In this document: piece by piece, positions 1-8,161 of the stretch
Layout: every line of letters begins with the position of its first letter
How positions within the stretch are numbered: the first letter of the stretch is position 1
Assembly: GCF_900167045.1 (NCBI RefSeq)
Contig: NZ_FUXJ01000007.1
Location: forward strand, 1-64,000
Reading direction: 5' to 3'
Source of the DNA: Legionella maceachernii
Lineage (GTDB): Bacteria > Pseudomonadota > Gammaproteobacteria > Legionellales > Legionellaceae
Length of the DNA: 64,000 bases
Notes under the pieces: generated by a model
Databases searched by the model: none
What the model was told of the DNA's origin: nothing
Seen by the model: the letters and a program-made list of their open reading frames with translations, nothing else
Translations under genes and position numbers: made by a program

Positions 1-796
1 TAAAATGTCTGACGTGATTTCTGTTTGTGATAGAGAAGCCGATATTTTTGAATACATTCAGTATAAGTTAGACCATGCTCAACGTTTTATTGTTCGAGCG
101 AGTCATAATCAAAAACTAGAGGAAGCAACGGTTATTTATTTCAGGTTTTATCGTCAGCAGTAACCTTGTGTACTTACACTATTGAAGTGGCTCAAAAAGC
201 AAATAGAAAGAAACGCCAAGCGACCCTTGAGTTAAAAACAACAGCCGTTACTTTCTCGCCTTCTGAGCGAAGAGCCAAAGGACGTGTATTAAAACCAATC
301 ACTTTAAATGTAGTAATCGCTAAAGAAAAAAAGCATCTGAAAGCGATTGTCTTGAATGGATTCTATTAACAACAGAAGCTACCACAACATTAGAGTGCAC
401 CCGCAAAATAACGCGATATTATGAAATGAGATGGCGCATTGAGGATTTCACAATGCATGGAAATCTGGGGTTGGTGCTGAAGAGCAGCGCATGCAATCGA
501 TTGAAAATTTAGAGAAAATGATGGTCATTCTCTCCTTTGTAGCCATTCGATTACTCCAATTAAAAGAGTATTTGGAATACCCAACTACTCTAGACATCAA
601 TGATAGCAGTACTTATTGTGATGAATTGCTCTCTGATGCTGAATGGAAAGTCTTATGGAATAGTGTTGAAAGAACATCATTACCTGAAAAAATACCTACC
701 GTTGCTTAGGCTTATAAAGCAATAGCCAAGTTAGGTGGTTGGACTGACTCTAAAAGGACTGGAAAAGCAGCTTGGTCTCCTATATGGAAAGAATAG
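1..796 (+). pseudogene. Tn5-like IS4-family transposase remnant
   Basis: This is a decayed transposase whose 5' part lies before the window. Three frames carry successive pieces: DREADIFEY (catalytic-core-like, ends at a stop at 161-163), TYTIEVAQKANRKKRQA (166-369), and a C-terminal piece from 491. The last piece meets an in-frame TAG at 707-709, where related proteins have Trp (VAWAYKAIAKLGG). It then continues as AIAKLGGWTDSKRTGKAAW to a natural stop at 794-796. The order and wording match Tn5/IS50-type IS4 transposases, from knowledge of the family. At least one frameshift, a broken middle and one nonsense codon make it inactive. No terminal inverted repeat was identified. Confidence 0.8.
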
Positions 797-910
797 TTCC
801 GCTTACAGGAACGAGTAGAAGGGCTTAGAATACCTACCGAGTTGATGGAGATGTGATCAAGAGACAGCTTAAATGGGAAAGAGCCATAATTTTGGAATTT
901 AACTTTTTGA

Positions 911-976
911 CATAACTTATTGATTCTCGTGGTGGCCAGAGGCAGAATCGAACTGCCGACACGAGGGTTTTCAGTC
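911..976. repeat. tRNA-Phe 3'-end fragment, outer attachment junction
   Basis: Bases 931-976 match 12073-12118 of the intact tRNA-Phe except for one base (GGG for GGA near 965-967). They cover the acceptor 3' strand, the T arm and the anticodon-proximal part. The short flank aacttattgatt (914-925) is also shared with the intact locus. There is no 5' half, so this is not a working tRNA. It reads as an attachment-site scar left by an integrative element that used the 3' end of tRNA-Phe. Confidence 0.8.
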
Positions 977-1184
977 ACCAATCAGTATTTAATTAATTGA
1001 TTTTATAATAAATTTTATCGCAGGAAAACACTACAAATGGCATAGGATGTATAACTGTGTCGTACTCAAATACGCAAATTCCACACAAGGATTTTTATGA
1101 AATCTTTTAGAGACCCATCATTCAATTTGAATTATACCCAAATTTTGAGTACAATTAATTTATACAAGACCTTGGTGTAAAGAA
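977..1184. other. Non-coding stretch upstream of toxin-antitoxin pair
   Basis: This short AT-rich spacer lies between the outer attachment scar and the toxin gene. No convincing reading frame was seen. It presumably contains the promoter of the toxin-antitoxin pair, but no clear hexamers could be assigned. Confidence 0.4.
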
Positions 1185-1469
1185 GTGAATATTTACACGG
1201 TGGTAATTACTAAAAATGCTAAGCGCGATTTACAGAAAGTACCGTCCTATATTGCTTTAAAACTAGCAGCCTGGATTGAAGCAGTTTCACATGATGGTTT
1301 GCTGGAAGTGAGAAAAATACCTGGTTTTCATGATGAACCATTGAAAGGTAATAGGGTAGGGCAACGCTCGATTCGTTTAAGTAAAGCATACCGAGCCATA
1401 TATGAAATAGATAACAATGGTGAAATGGAAATCGTGCAAATATTAGAGGTAAATAAACATGACTACTAA
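1185..1469 (+). CDS. RelE/ParE-superfamily toxin (HigB-like)
   Basis: A 94-residue protein with the layout of RelE/HigB toxins: N-terminal VVITKNAKRDLQKVP, a helical middle, GNRVGQRSIRLSKAYRAIYE on the central strands, and a C-terminal VQILEVNKHDY. Family members cut mRNA at the ribosome or act on gyrase (ParE branch). The conserved basic residues and the final strand with His favour a ribonuclease, but this is inference. The 3' end overlaps the downstream HTH antitoxin by 11 bases. This toxin-first order is typical of higBA. It lies between two tRNA-Phe attachment scars, so it is probably cargo of an older island. Confidence 0.8.
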   Translation: MNIYTVVITKNAKRDLQKVPSYIALKLAAWIEAVSHDGLLEVRKIPGFHDEPLKGNRVGQRSIRLSKAYRAIYEIDNNGEMEIVQILEVNKHDY

Positions 1470-1776
1470 ACAATCAACAGAGTCAATCGATTTCTTGGAA
1501 TCATTAGCTAGTAAAAAACTTACTCTTGGGAGTTTCCTTCTGGCGATTCGACAGGGGGAAGAGCAAACCCAAGTAGAGTTTGCGCAAACCTTAGGTATAT
1601 CTCGTCAAAATTTGTGCGACATTGAACATAATCGCAGGTTTGTAAGCCCCAAAATGGCCGCTGAATTTGCAGACAAATTAGGGTATTCCAAAAAGCAATT
1701 TGTACGACTTTGTCTGCAAGATATACTCGATAGAGATGGCTTATCATTAACTGTAGAGGTGGAGAGTGCTGCATAA
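1459..1776 (+). CDS. XRE-family HTH antitoxin (HigA-like)
   Basis: A 105-residue protein with a Cro/C1-type helix-turn-helix at about residues 35-65 (EEQTQVEFAQTLGISRQNLC, then DIEHNRRFVSPKMAAEFADKLGYS). Antitoxins of this type bind the toxin and repress their own promoter. The start overlaps the toxin gene by 11 bases, which implies translational coupling. The C-terminal tail (SLTVEVESAA) is short. Together with the toxin gene it forms a complete, apparently intact type II module. Confidence 0.82.
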   Translation: MTTKQSTESIDFLESLASKKLTLGSFLLAIRQGEEQTQVEFAQTLGISRQNLCDIEHNRRFVSPKMAAEFADKLGYSKKQFVRLCLQDILDRDGLSLTVEVESAA

Positions 1777-1865
1777 AAATGCGTATATTTATGATGATAA
1801 TTACAGAGTACACTAGAGAAAAACTGAAAGAAAGCGCTTATTACCTCGTTTCTTAGACATGATAA

Positions 1866-2225
1866 ATGAGGCTTAAACGTAGTCCTTTTCAAACTTTGAA
1901 TACCTTGGGAAATACCTTATTTAAATGGAAAGAGGAAGTCGCTAGAATGCTGCGGTTTACTAAAAACAATGGAATAACCGAAGGCTTTCATCGAAAAATG
2001 AAACTCATTCAACGTAGAGCCTATGGATTTAAAAACTTTGAAAATTATAGAACACGCGTTAGGGTGCTCTGTGGCTGATTAAAGATGCCCCCGGAAATGG
2101 GAAAGACCCAAAATAATGGAATAACTGAAGGCTTTCATCGAAAAATGAAACTTATTCAACGTAGAGCCTATGGATTTAGAAACTTTGAAAATTATAGAAC
2201 GCGTGTTAGGGTGCTCTGTGGCTGA
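1866..2225 (+). pseudogene. ISL3-family transposase C-terminal remnant, partly duplicated
   Basis: Positions 1866-2078 encode the end of an ISL3-type transposase (NNGITEGFHRKMKLIQRRAY, then FENYRTRVRVLCG and stop), the usual C-terminus of DDE ISL3 enzymes. The N-terminal and catalytic parts are missing. The last part is repeated at about 2110-2225 with a few substitutions (GFRNFENYRTRVRVLCG). It is dead debris inside the outer island. Confidence 0.8.
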
Positions 2226-2256
2226 TTAAAGATGCCCCCGGAAATGGGAAAGACCC
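1963..2256. repeat. 147-bp tandem duplication within ISL3 remnant
   Basis: Two adjacent copies have a period of 147 bases (the same ggaataac string falls at 1971 and 2118). Each runs from the transposase C-terminus through its stop and about 30 bases beyond, ending in ggaaatgggaaagaccc. The copies differ at only a few positions, so the duplication is fairly recent or was kept by recombination. It could instead be two nested copies of an IS end. Confidence 0.85.
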
Positions 2257-2263
2257 CGATTGT

Positions 2264-2335
2264 AACTTATTGATTTTACTGAGTTCTCATGGTGGCCAGA
2301 GGCAGAATCGAACTGCTGACACGAGGATTTTCAGT
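2264..2335. repeat. tRNA-Phe 3'-end fragment, distal att site of the inner element
   Basis: Bases 2291-2335 repeat the 3' half of tRNA-Phe with one substitution (aactgctgac for aactgccgac). The flank aacttattgatt (2264-2275) is shared with both other copies. The integrase gene follows within 175 bases. With the intact tRNA at 12072-12147 this brackets an element of about 9.8 kb, so this is the distal attachment junction. Only the 3' half is present, so it is not a tRNA gene. Confidence 0.85.
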
Positions 2336-2453
2336 TCTAATTTAAATGCTTTTAACCTCTCTCATTAAATCTTAAATTCCTTTAATACCTTTAAAATCAA
2401 GTATATTGGCTCCTATTCAGGTTTTTATATTTTTATTAGGTTTTAAATAATCT

Positions 2454-2474
2454 GTCTACATGGTGTCTACATGG
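2454..2474 (+). promoter_or_regulatory. Paired gtctacatgg repeats, candidate integrase arm site (left)
   Basis: Two direct copies of gtctacatgg (2454-2463 and 2465-2474) sit 11 bases apart just before the integrase gene. A matching pair in the same orientation and spacing occurs at 12006-12026 next to the other attachment site. Pairs at both ends of an element are expected of arm-type integrase sites. The binding role is inferred. Confidence 0.55.
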
Positions 2475-2506
2475 GAATTAATCCTCAGTTCTCTCTGGAG
2501 AAGAGC

Positions 2507-3768
2507 ATGGAAAATAATAAATCAGTGAAACTCACCAAATCAGTGGTTGATAAAATCAAACCTGAAGAAGGAAAAGATCAGGTATTTTATCGAGATGAGC
2601 AATTGAAGGGTTTTGCATTACGAGTTACCTCAGCTGGTGTAAAAAGTTTTGTTGTAGAAACTCGCATAGATAATAAGGTTAAACGCATCACTCTTGGTAA
2701 ATATGGCCAGATCACTGCAGAAGAAGCGCGCAAACAGGCGAAGCATTTATTCGGTCAGATTGCAAAAGGGGACAATCTGTCGCTGAGAGAAAGGTAAATA
2801 AAATTAAATCCCTTACTTTGCAGGAAGTGTTTAACGATTACCTTAAAGCGCGTAAGGATTTAAAAGCACTGACTATCAAGGATTATCAGGGCATTTTAAA
2901 GCAAGTGATGCCTGATTGGCTTGGAAAACCGCTTATTAATATCACAAGAGAAATGATTGCTAAACGCCATGCAGAATATGGCCAAACGAATAGTAAGGCA
3001 CGTGCAAATTATGCGATGCGGGTTTTACGGGCAATTTTCAATTTCGCTGTTCATGAATATCAGCTGGAAGATGGCCAACCCATTATTGCTATTAATCCGG
3101 TTGAGTATTTATCTCATGCGCGCAGTTGGTACAGGGTCGACCGTAAAAATAGTGTGATCAAAAATCACCAATTAATAGCATGGTATGAAGGATTAACAAA
3201 GCTCGGTGAACAGGAAGATTATCCTCAAGCAATGATGTGGAAAGATTACTTCCTGTTAATTTTATTTACTGGCTTGAGAAGAATGGAAGCAGCCTCATTA
3301 CGTTGGTCAGACCTTGATTTCAAAGCGAAGACTTTTACTGTGCAAGATACGAAAAACAGGGAAGTACATACTTTGCCTATGACTGGTTTTCTTTATGAAT
3401 TATTTCAAAGAAGAAAACAATTTAAATTTACTGAGTTTGTTTTTCCGGCACCGAGCAAAACTGGTCATTTGATGGAGCCTAGAAAGGCAATGCTTAAAGT
3501 GGCTGAATTATCTGGCGTAACTTTTACTGTGCATGATTTAAGGCGTACTTTTGCCACCACGGCAGAAAGCCTGGATTTACCAGCGTATGCTTTAAAGCGA
3601 TTATTAAATCATAAAATGAATAATGATGTGACAGCTGGATATATTATGCGAGATGTAGAGCGATTAAGAAAACCATTGCAGCTAATTTCAGATTTTTTGC
3701 TGAAGCAAATGGGAGTAGAATTCGATTCAAAAGTGGGATGTGATCAACTCGCGGATAGCTGGTTATAA
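2507..3768 (+). pseudogene. P4-type tyrosine integrase, single-base frameshift
   Basis: Site-specific recombinase of the DUF4102-plus-catalytic-domain type that inserts elements at tRNA 3' ends. The N-terminal DUF4102 region (KLTKSVVDKIKP, then GKYGQITAEEARKQA) is read in one frame up to about 2776. The rest is in the next frame from 2779 (VAERKVNKIKSLTLQEV). The junction reads aat-ct-gtc, so one base seems lost from a proline codon, and the first frame stops at 2795-2797. The catalytic part keeps GLRRMEAASLRW, HDLRRTF, the late His in LLNHK and the tyrosine in TAGYI. ATG at 2507 is preferred over 2471 because ggag precedes it. It may be a real inactivation or a sequencing error. Confidence 0.85.
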
Positions 3769-3774
3769 ATTGGG

Positions 3775-5304
3775 ATGAATCTTATGAAACCTTTGCGTAT
3801 TTTTATTAGCAGTGTGCAAAAGGAACTTGCGGAAGACCGCATAGCTCTCCGTAATTGGTTAAATAACGATCCGCTTATGCGAAGATTTTTCGAACCATTT
3901 TTATTTGAAGATCTTCCGGCAGTTGATCGCAGTGCAGATAAAATTTACTTAGGAGAGGTTGCTGATAGTGATCTATATATTGGCATATTTGGAAATGATT
4001 ATGGCTATGAAGACGCTAATGGAATCTCACCTACTGAATATGAATTCAATGAAGCTACAGCTCGTCAGAAGAACCGTTTGATTTTTATTAAAGGCTCTGA
4101 TGATCAAAAGCGACATCCCAAGATGCAAGTACTAATAAGAAGGGTTGGAAACGAATTAGTTCGCCGTCGATATGATTCGATACCTGAGCTTATCAGTAAT
4201 GTTTATGCTGCTTTAATTCAGTATTTAGAAGATCAAGAATTAATTCGTAATGGGCCATTTGATTCTTCACCTTGTCGTAATGCTACTATTAATGATCTTG
4301 ATGAAGAGAGAATGGCCGCCTTTATACGCCATGCTCGTCAAGCACGTGGTTTTCCTTTATTAGAAGGTGCAACTGCATTTGAGTTACTCACCCATTTAAA
4401 TTTATTGGATAATACCCGACCAACACACGCAGCTGTCCTACTGTTTGGGAAACAGCCTCAGCGATTTCTACTTTCTTCGGAAGTAAAATGTGCTCATTAT
4501 CATGGAATAGAGGTTGCAAAACCTATTCCTTCTTATCAAGTTTATAAGGGAACGGTGTTTGATTTAGTCGATCAAGCAGTAGATTTTGTTTTGTCCAAAA
4601 TTAATTTGTGGGTAGGTACAAGAGAATCGGGTACTCAAATTCCAGTAAAGTATGAAATTCCACGAGAAGTGATTGGGGAAGCAATTGTGAATGCTGTAGC
4701 ACATCGTGATTACACTAGCAACGGCAGTGTACAAGTTATGCTATTTGCTGATCGGTTGGAGGTATGGAATCCTGGGACTTTGCCCGCTTCACTCACATTG
4801 GAAAAGCTACGTCATCCTCATGGTTCAGTGCCTCATAACCCATTATTAACAGAACCTCTGTACTTAACGAAATACATCGAACGCATGGGTACAGGTACTG
4901 GAGACATGATCCGTCGATGTCGTGAAGTTGGCTTACCAGAACCACAATTTTCTATTTCTGATGGGTTTTTAACTACTATCTGGCGTACAGCTAAAATAAC
5001 AACTTTTCAGGTTACCGGGGAAGTTACCGGGGAAGTTACCGGGGAAGTTACCGGGGAAGTTACCGGGGAAGTCGAGCGTGTTCTATTAGTGGTAGAAGGG
5101 AAGATGAAACGCTCGGAAATTCAAGAAGCGCTTGGATTACGACATCAAGATCATTTTAGGCATGCTTACTTACTTCCCGCCTTAGAAGCAAACTGTATCG
5201 CAATGACCGTTCCAAATAAACCTAAAAGTAGCCAACAAAAATATTATCTTACAGATAAAGGGATTGAATTGAAGGCTGAATTATTAAAAAAGAAAAATTC
5301 ATAA
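3775..5304 (+). CDS. DUF4062 / GHKL-ATPase protein with in-frame VTGE tandem repeat
   Basis: A 509-residue cytoplasmic protein. Residues 1-110 form a DUF4062 domain (RIFISSVQKELAEDR, with YIGIFGNDYG), seen in NTPase and defence-like proteins. Residues 190-405 match the RecG-like/GHKL ATP-binding region of AlbA_2-type regulators, with the N-box E302-AIVN306-AVAHRDY, DRLEVWNPG and ERMGTGTGDM. Residues 413-432 are five perfect copies of VTGE, encoded by five exact 12-base units (5011-5070). A winged-helix-like tail follows (RSEIQEALGLRHQDHFRHAYL). ATG at 3784 is an alternative start. The gene begins 6 bases after the integrase and is probably cotranscribed with it. A defence or regulatory role is inferred from domain content and place in the element; the substrate is unknown. 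Confidence 0.75.
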   Translation: MNLMKPLRIFISSVQKELAEDRIALRNWLNNDPLMRRFFEPFLFEDLPAVDRSADKIYLGEVADSDLYIGIFGNDYGYEDANGISPTEYEFNEATARQKNRLIFIKGSDDQKRHPKMQVLIRRVGNELVRRRYDSIPELISNVYAALIQYLEDQELIRNGPFDSSPCRNATINDLDEERMAAFIRHARQARGFPLLEGATAFELLTHLNLLDNTRPTHAAVLLFGKQPQRFLLSSEVKCAHYHGIEVAKPIPSYQVYKGTVFDLVDQAVDFVLSKINLWVGTRESGTQIPVKYEIPREVIGEAIVNAVAHRDYTSNGSVQVMLFADRLEVWNPGTLPASLTLEKLRHPHGSVPHNPLLTEPLYLTKYIERMGTGTGDMIRRCREVGLPEPQFSISDGFLTTIWRTAKITTFQVTGEVTGEVTGEVTGEVTGEVERVLLVVEGKMKRSEIQEALGLRHQDHFRHAYLLPALEANCIAMTVPNKPKSSQQKYYLTDKGIELKAELLKKKNS

Positions 5305-5325
5305 AGAGTTATATTAAAAATTTAC

Positions 5326-5404
5326 TGGGACAATTGGGATAAATGGGACAGCCACATGAGCATTGAGTTTTAGATGTCCCAATGCAAAAAATTCAATTGG
5401 GACA
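5326..5404. repeat. TGGGACA/TGTCCCA iteron-like cluster, left of replication module
   Basis: Four exact heptamers occur within 79 bases: TGGGACA at 5326-5332, 5344-5350 and 5398-5404, and the reverse TGTCCCA at 5375-5381. A near copy (ttgggat) lies at 5334-5340. The same heptamer recurs after the helicase gene at 8162-8247. Repeats on both sides of a replication gene suggest initiator-binding sites or operators. Confidence 0.6.
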
Positions 5405-5518
5405 AAGTTAACCCGCAGAGTGCTTTGTTAATAATTAATAACAATCAGTTCACATCAGGGCAAGCTACAATTCTTATTTGTACATTTTTCAAAAAATAAA
5501 CGATAATAACACTAACAA

Positions 5519-5575
5519 AACCCGTCAAGGCTATGTTCATCTGAATACCCTCAAACCGACGGGTTACTTTTTTGA
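5519..5575 (+). terminator. Possible terminator after the DUF4062 gene
   Basis: The inverted pair aacccgtc (5519-5526) and gacgggtt (5558-5565) is followed by acttttttg. The 31-base loop is long for a rho-independent terminator, so it is only a candidate. The rest of 5305-5847 has no supported gene. Confidence 0.35.
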
Positions 5576-5847
5576 GATATTCAATAGAAATAGCATACTG
5601 GGTTGTATCGTTTGTTTATTCCGAAAAATCCAGACTGTTATCCCGAATTATCCAAGATCTTATTCCGAAATTTCCAGTTTATACAGTTAAATTAAAGTTG
5701 CATTGAATTACTGGTTTATATTTTTTTCTATTCAGTAACAAGCTATAAAAAAATCTGGGGGACACATAGGAAAAATTCAAACAGAGAAAATTTTCAGTAT
5801 CAATTAATATCAAATAATATCAATGAGTTACGCAATTTTTAAAGCGC

Positions 5848-5876
5848 TTGACACTCTTTTAAAATCTAAGTAATAC
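5848..5876 (+). promoter_or_regulatory. Strong sigma70-type promoter for the alpA-rep module
   Basis: TTGACA at 5848-5853 and TAATAC at 5871-5876 are separated by exactly 17 bases. This is nearly consensus and much better than most promoters visible in the window. It would start transcripts about 170 bases before the AlpA-like gene and run through the nested palindrome at 5931-5990. Confidence 0.7.
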
Positions 5877-5930
5877 TGCGTTTGAGCTGTAATTTTTTAT
5901 AGGATTGACCTCTTATAAAAGTAAAGGAAA

Positions 5931-5990
5931 ATGAATATCAAAAGACTTTTTCCCTTAAGGGAACCGGCCGGAAAGTCAACTGATATTCAT
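5931..5990. repeat. Nested palindrome in the alpA leader
   Basis: The outer arms atgaatatca (5931-5940) and tgatattcat (5981-5990) enclose gacttt (5944-5949) and aaagtc (5972-5977). Inside these lie two self-palindromes, cccttaaggg (5952-5961) and ccggccgg (5964-5971). Together they would form a branched cruciform, or a multi-stem leader RNA just downstream of the strong promoter. The role is unknown: operator, origin structure or leader attenuator are all possible. Confidence 0.7.
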
Positions 5991-6051
5991 CGAGCAGGAC
6001 GCCATTCTGTCGGCATTAAGCTGAATGAAAATCATTTGATGAGGGTTCCAT

Positions 6052-6324
6052 ATGAATAACAAACAAACGCGTTTACAACTGCTAAATGAATTTGACTCCG
6101 CACCACATACCGCATTGTTTAATCAGCAAACTTTAGCTGCCGTTTTAGATTGCTCTACTCAACTTTTAGAGCGTAATCGTTGGGAAGGAAAAGGAATTCC
6201 TTTTCTTAAAATTGGCCGTAAAGTTTTGTATCGCAAAAGTGATGTATTGTCTTTTCTACAGCAGCAGAAAGTCTATCGCTCTACGAGTGACGAAGGGCAG
6301 TTCCTTTCATTAGTCACCGAATAA
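6052..6324 (+). CDS. AlpA/MerR-like excisionase or regulator
   Basis: A 90-residue DNA-binding protein with a winged-helix excisionase layout: FNQQTLAAVLDCSTQLLERN, then a wing-like GIPFLKIGRKVLYRKSDVLSFLQ ending in the usual 'YRKSDVLSFL' helix. Family members direct excision or switch on the replication and integrase genes of P4-like elements. The start at 6052 has gaggg six bases upstream. The gene lies between a strong promoter with a palindromic leader and the DUF927 helicase gene, 63 bases before the latter, so the two probably share an operon. Confidence 0.75.
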   Translation: MNNKQTRLQLLNEFDSAPHTALFNQQTLAAVLDCSTQLLERNRWEGKGIPFLKIGRKVLYRKSDVLSFLQQQKVYRSTSDEGQFLSLVTE

Positions 6325-6387
6325 AATAGATCGTTCAGGGGAAGATAAAGTTTATCTCTTTCATGAACTCTGCTGGAGAAAAGAGTC

Positions 6388-8139
6388 ATGCTGCAAAATC
6401 AAATTATTAAATTAAAAAGCAAAAATGGTAATGACCCTATTATCTGTGAATACGCTGGGGGTTGCTTTAAATTAAATGAGCAGGGCGTGTCTTTTCTTGG
6501 AAAAGACAAAGAAGGCAATTCAATGGCACCACGCTGGATTTGTTCTCCCTTGTATGTGGTAGCTAAAACGCGTGATGCTAAAAGTGGCGAGTGGGGTCGG
6601 TTACTCGAATGGCAGGATGATGATGGAGTTATTCATCAATGGGCAATGCCTTTAGCTTTATTGCAGGGTGATGCCTCCGAGATCAGACGAGAGTTGGCAA
6701 GTCTTGGTTTAACTATCTCACCCAATAGAATTTGCCGGGATTTGCTAACGACCTATTTGCAGGTTTTTCCTGTAGAAGATCGCGCTCGTTGTGTGGATAA
6801 ACTGGGATGGTATGAAGATAGTTTTATCACTGCTTCACAAACGATTGGTCATTCTTCCGAGAAAATCGTTTTTCAAAATAGGCATGCGGTTGAATCTGCA
6901 ATGTCTGTATCCGGTACTGTTGAAGATTGGCGAGAATCAATAAGCCAGCTTGCCTCGGGCAATTCTCGGTTAATTTTTGCTATCTCTGCGGCGTTTGCTC
7001 CCGCTTTGGCAAAGATTGCGGGTGAGGATTCAGGAGGATTTCATTTCAGAGGCGCTTCCTCAAGTGGTAAAAGTACCGCGTTAAAAGTGGCTGCTTCGGT
7101 TTGGGGTAATCCTCAGGCTTATTGTCGATTATGGCGGAGTACAGCTAATGGTCTTGAGGGATTGGCTGCCTTGCATAATGATGGTCTTTTAATTCTCGAT
7201 GAATTAAGCCAGTTGGATCCCAAAGAAGCAGGGGAGGCAGCCTATTTATTGGCAAATGGTCAAGGTAAAACACGCGCTTCTCGTCAAGGGACAGTCAAAC
7301 CATCCTCTCGCTGGTCATTATTCTTTCTCTCTGCCGGAGAAGAGTCTTTAATGTCTTTAATGGCAAAAGCGGGGCAGAAAGCCAACGCAGGACAAGAAAT
7401 CAGGCTAGCTGATATTGAAGCCGATGCTGGGTTTCACATGGGCATTTTTGAAACAATTCATAATCAGCTTAGTCCAGCTACTATGGCGTTATCTTTAAAA
7501 GAATACACCAGCAAGTATTATGGTGCTGTGGGCATGGCATGGTTGCAAAAGGTTGTTGCAAATCAACGAACCATTGCAACAAACATTGCTGATGCGATAC
7601 AAGAATTTGTGAATAGTGTTGTTTTGCCAAATTCAGCAGGGCAAATTATCCGAGTCGCTCGCCGTTTTGCATTGGTCGCTGTTGCAGGCGAGCTAGCAAG
7701 CCAATATGAGTTAACCGGGTGGGATAAAGGAGAGTCTTTCAATGCCGCGTACAAATGTTATGGAGCATGGTTGGAGCATTTTGGCATTGAGGGTAATCGA
7801 GAAGACAGAGCGATATTAGCTCAGATCCGAGCGTTTTTTGAGTCTCATGGTGCCAGTCGATTTGATAATATAAGAACACCAAACAATGAGCGAATTCAGA
7901 ATCGTGCTGGATTTTTTTATACCGATGATGCGGGTTATCGCGTGTATATGGTATTAACAGAAGTATTTAAAAAAGAACTATGTCAGGGATTTGAGCCACG
8001 AACAGTAGTACGGGTATTAATGAATGAAGGCTGGTTAAAGCCAGCAGCAGATGGAATGCCTACTCATAAGCCTCGAATCAGAGGAGTAGGAACACCTCGA
8101 TTATATGTGTTTACGGATAAAATCTGGGGAGGGGAATAA
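6388..8139 (+). CDS. DUF927 replication helicase-like ATPase of the element
   Basis: A 583-residue protein of the DUF927 family found in P4-like satellites, ICEs and phages, where it acts as a replication helicase or initiator part. Walker A is GASSSGKST at 222-230 and Walker B is LLILDE ending at D271-E272. An RLWRSTANGLEGLAALH segment between them is typical of the family. There is no TOPRIM/primase domain in this protein or next door, which differs from fused P4 primase-helicases. TGGGACA heptamer clusters lie on both sides of the alpA-rep pair (5326-5404 and 8162-8247), as expected if the product or a partner binds them. It probably replicates the excised element. Confidence 0.8.
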   Translation: MLQNQIIKLKSKNGNDPIICEYAGGCFKLNEQGVSFLGKDKEGNSMAPRWICSPLYVVAKTRDAKSGEWGRLLEWQDDDGVIHQWAMPLALLQGDASEIRRELASLGLTISPNRICRDLLTTYLQVFPVEDRARCVDKLGWYEDSFITASQTIGHSSEKIVFQNRHAVESAMSVSGTVEDWRESISQLASGNSRLIFAISAAFAPALAKIAGEDSGGFHFRGASSSGKSTALKVAASVWGNPQAYCRLWRSTANGLEGLAALHNDGLLILDELSQLDPKEAGEAAYLLANGQGKTRASRQGTVKPSSRWSLFFLSAGEESLMSLMAKAGQKANAGQEIRLADIEADAGFHMGIFETIHNQLSPATMALSLKEYTSKYYGAVGMAWLQKVVANQRTIATNIADAIQEFVNSVVLPNSAGQIIRVARRFALVAVAGELASQYELTGWDKGESFNAAYKCYGAWLEHFGIEGNREDRAILAQIRAFFESHGASRFDNIRTPNNERIQNRAGFFYTDDAGYRVYMVLTEVFKKELCQGFEPRTVVRVLMNEGWLKPAADGMPTHKPRIRGVGTPRLYVFTDKIWGGE

Positions 8140-8161
8140 GCTCTTCGAGAATCAGAAAATT

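Noticed and set aside
931-976. Additional tRNA-Phe gene (also at 2291-2335)
   Set aside because: Only the 3' half is present, without an acceptor 5' strand, D arm or promoter.
712-981. Open frame on the minus strand over the att scar
   Set aside because: It runs antisense through the end of a dead transposase and a tRNA fragment, and its product has no protein-like features.
5011-5070. VTGE repeat as an assembly artefact
   Set aside because: All five units are exact and in frame, and I recall similar EVTGEV runs in other proteins of this ATPase type. It was kept as real, with copy number uncertain.
5478-5690. Small 70-codon open frame upstream of alpA
   Set aside because: No ribosome-binding site is visible, the product has an odd composition, and it overlaps the candidate terminator.
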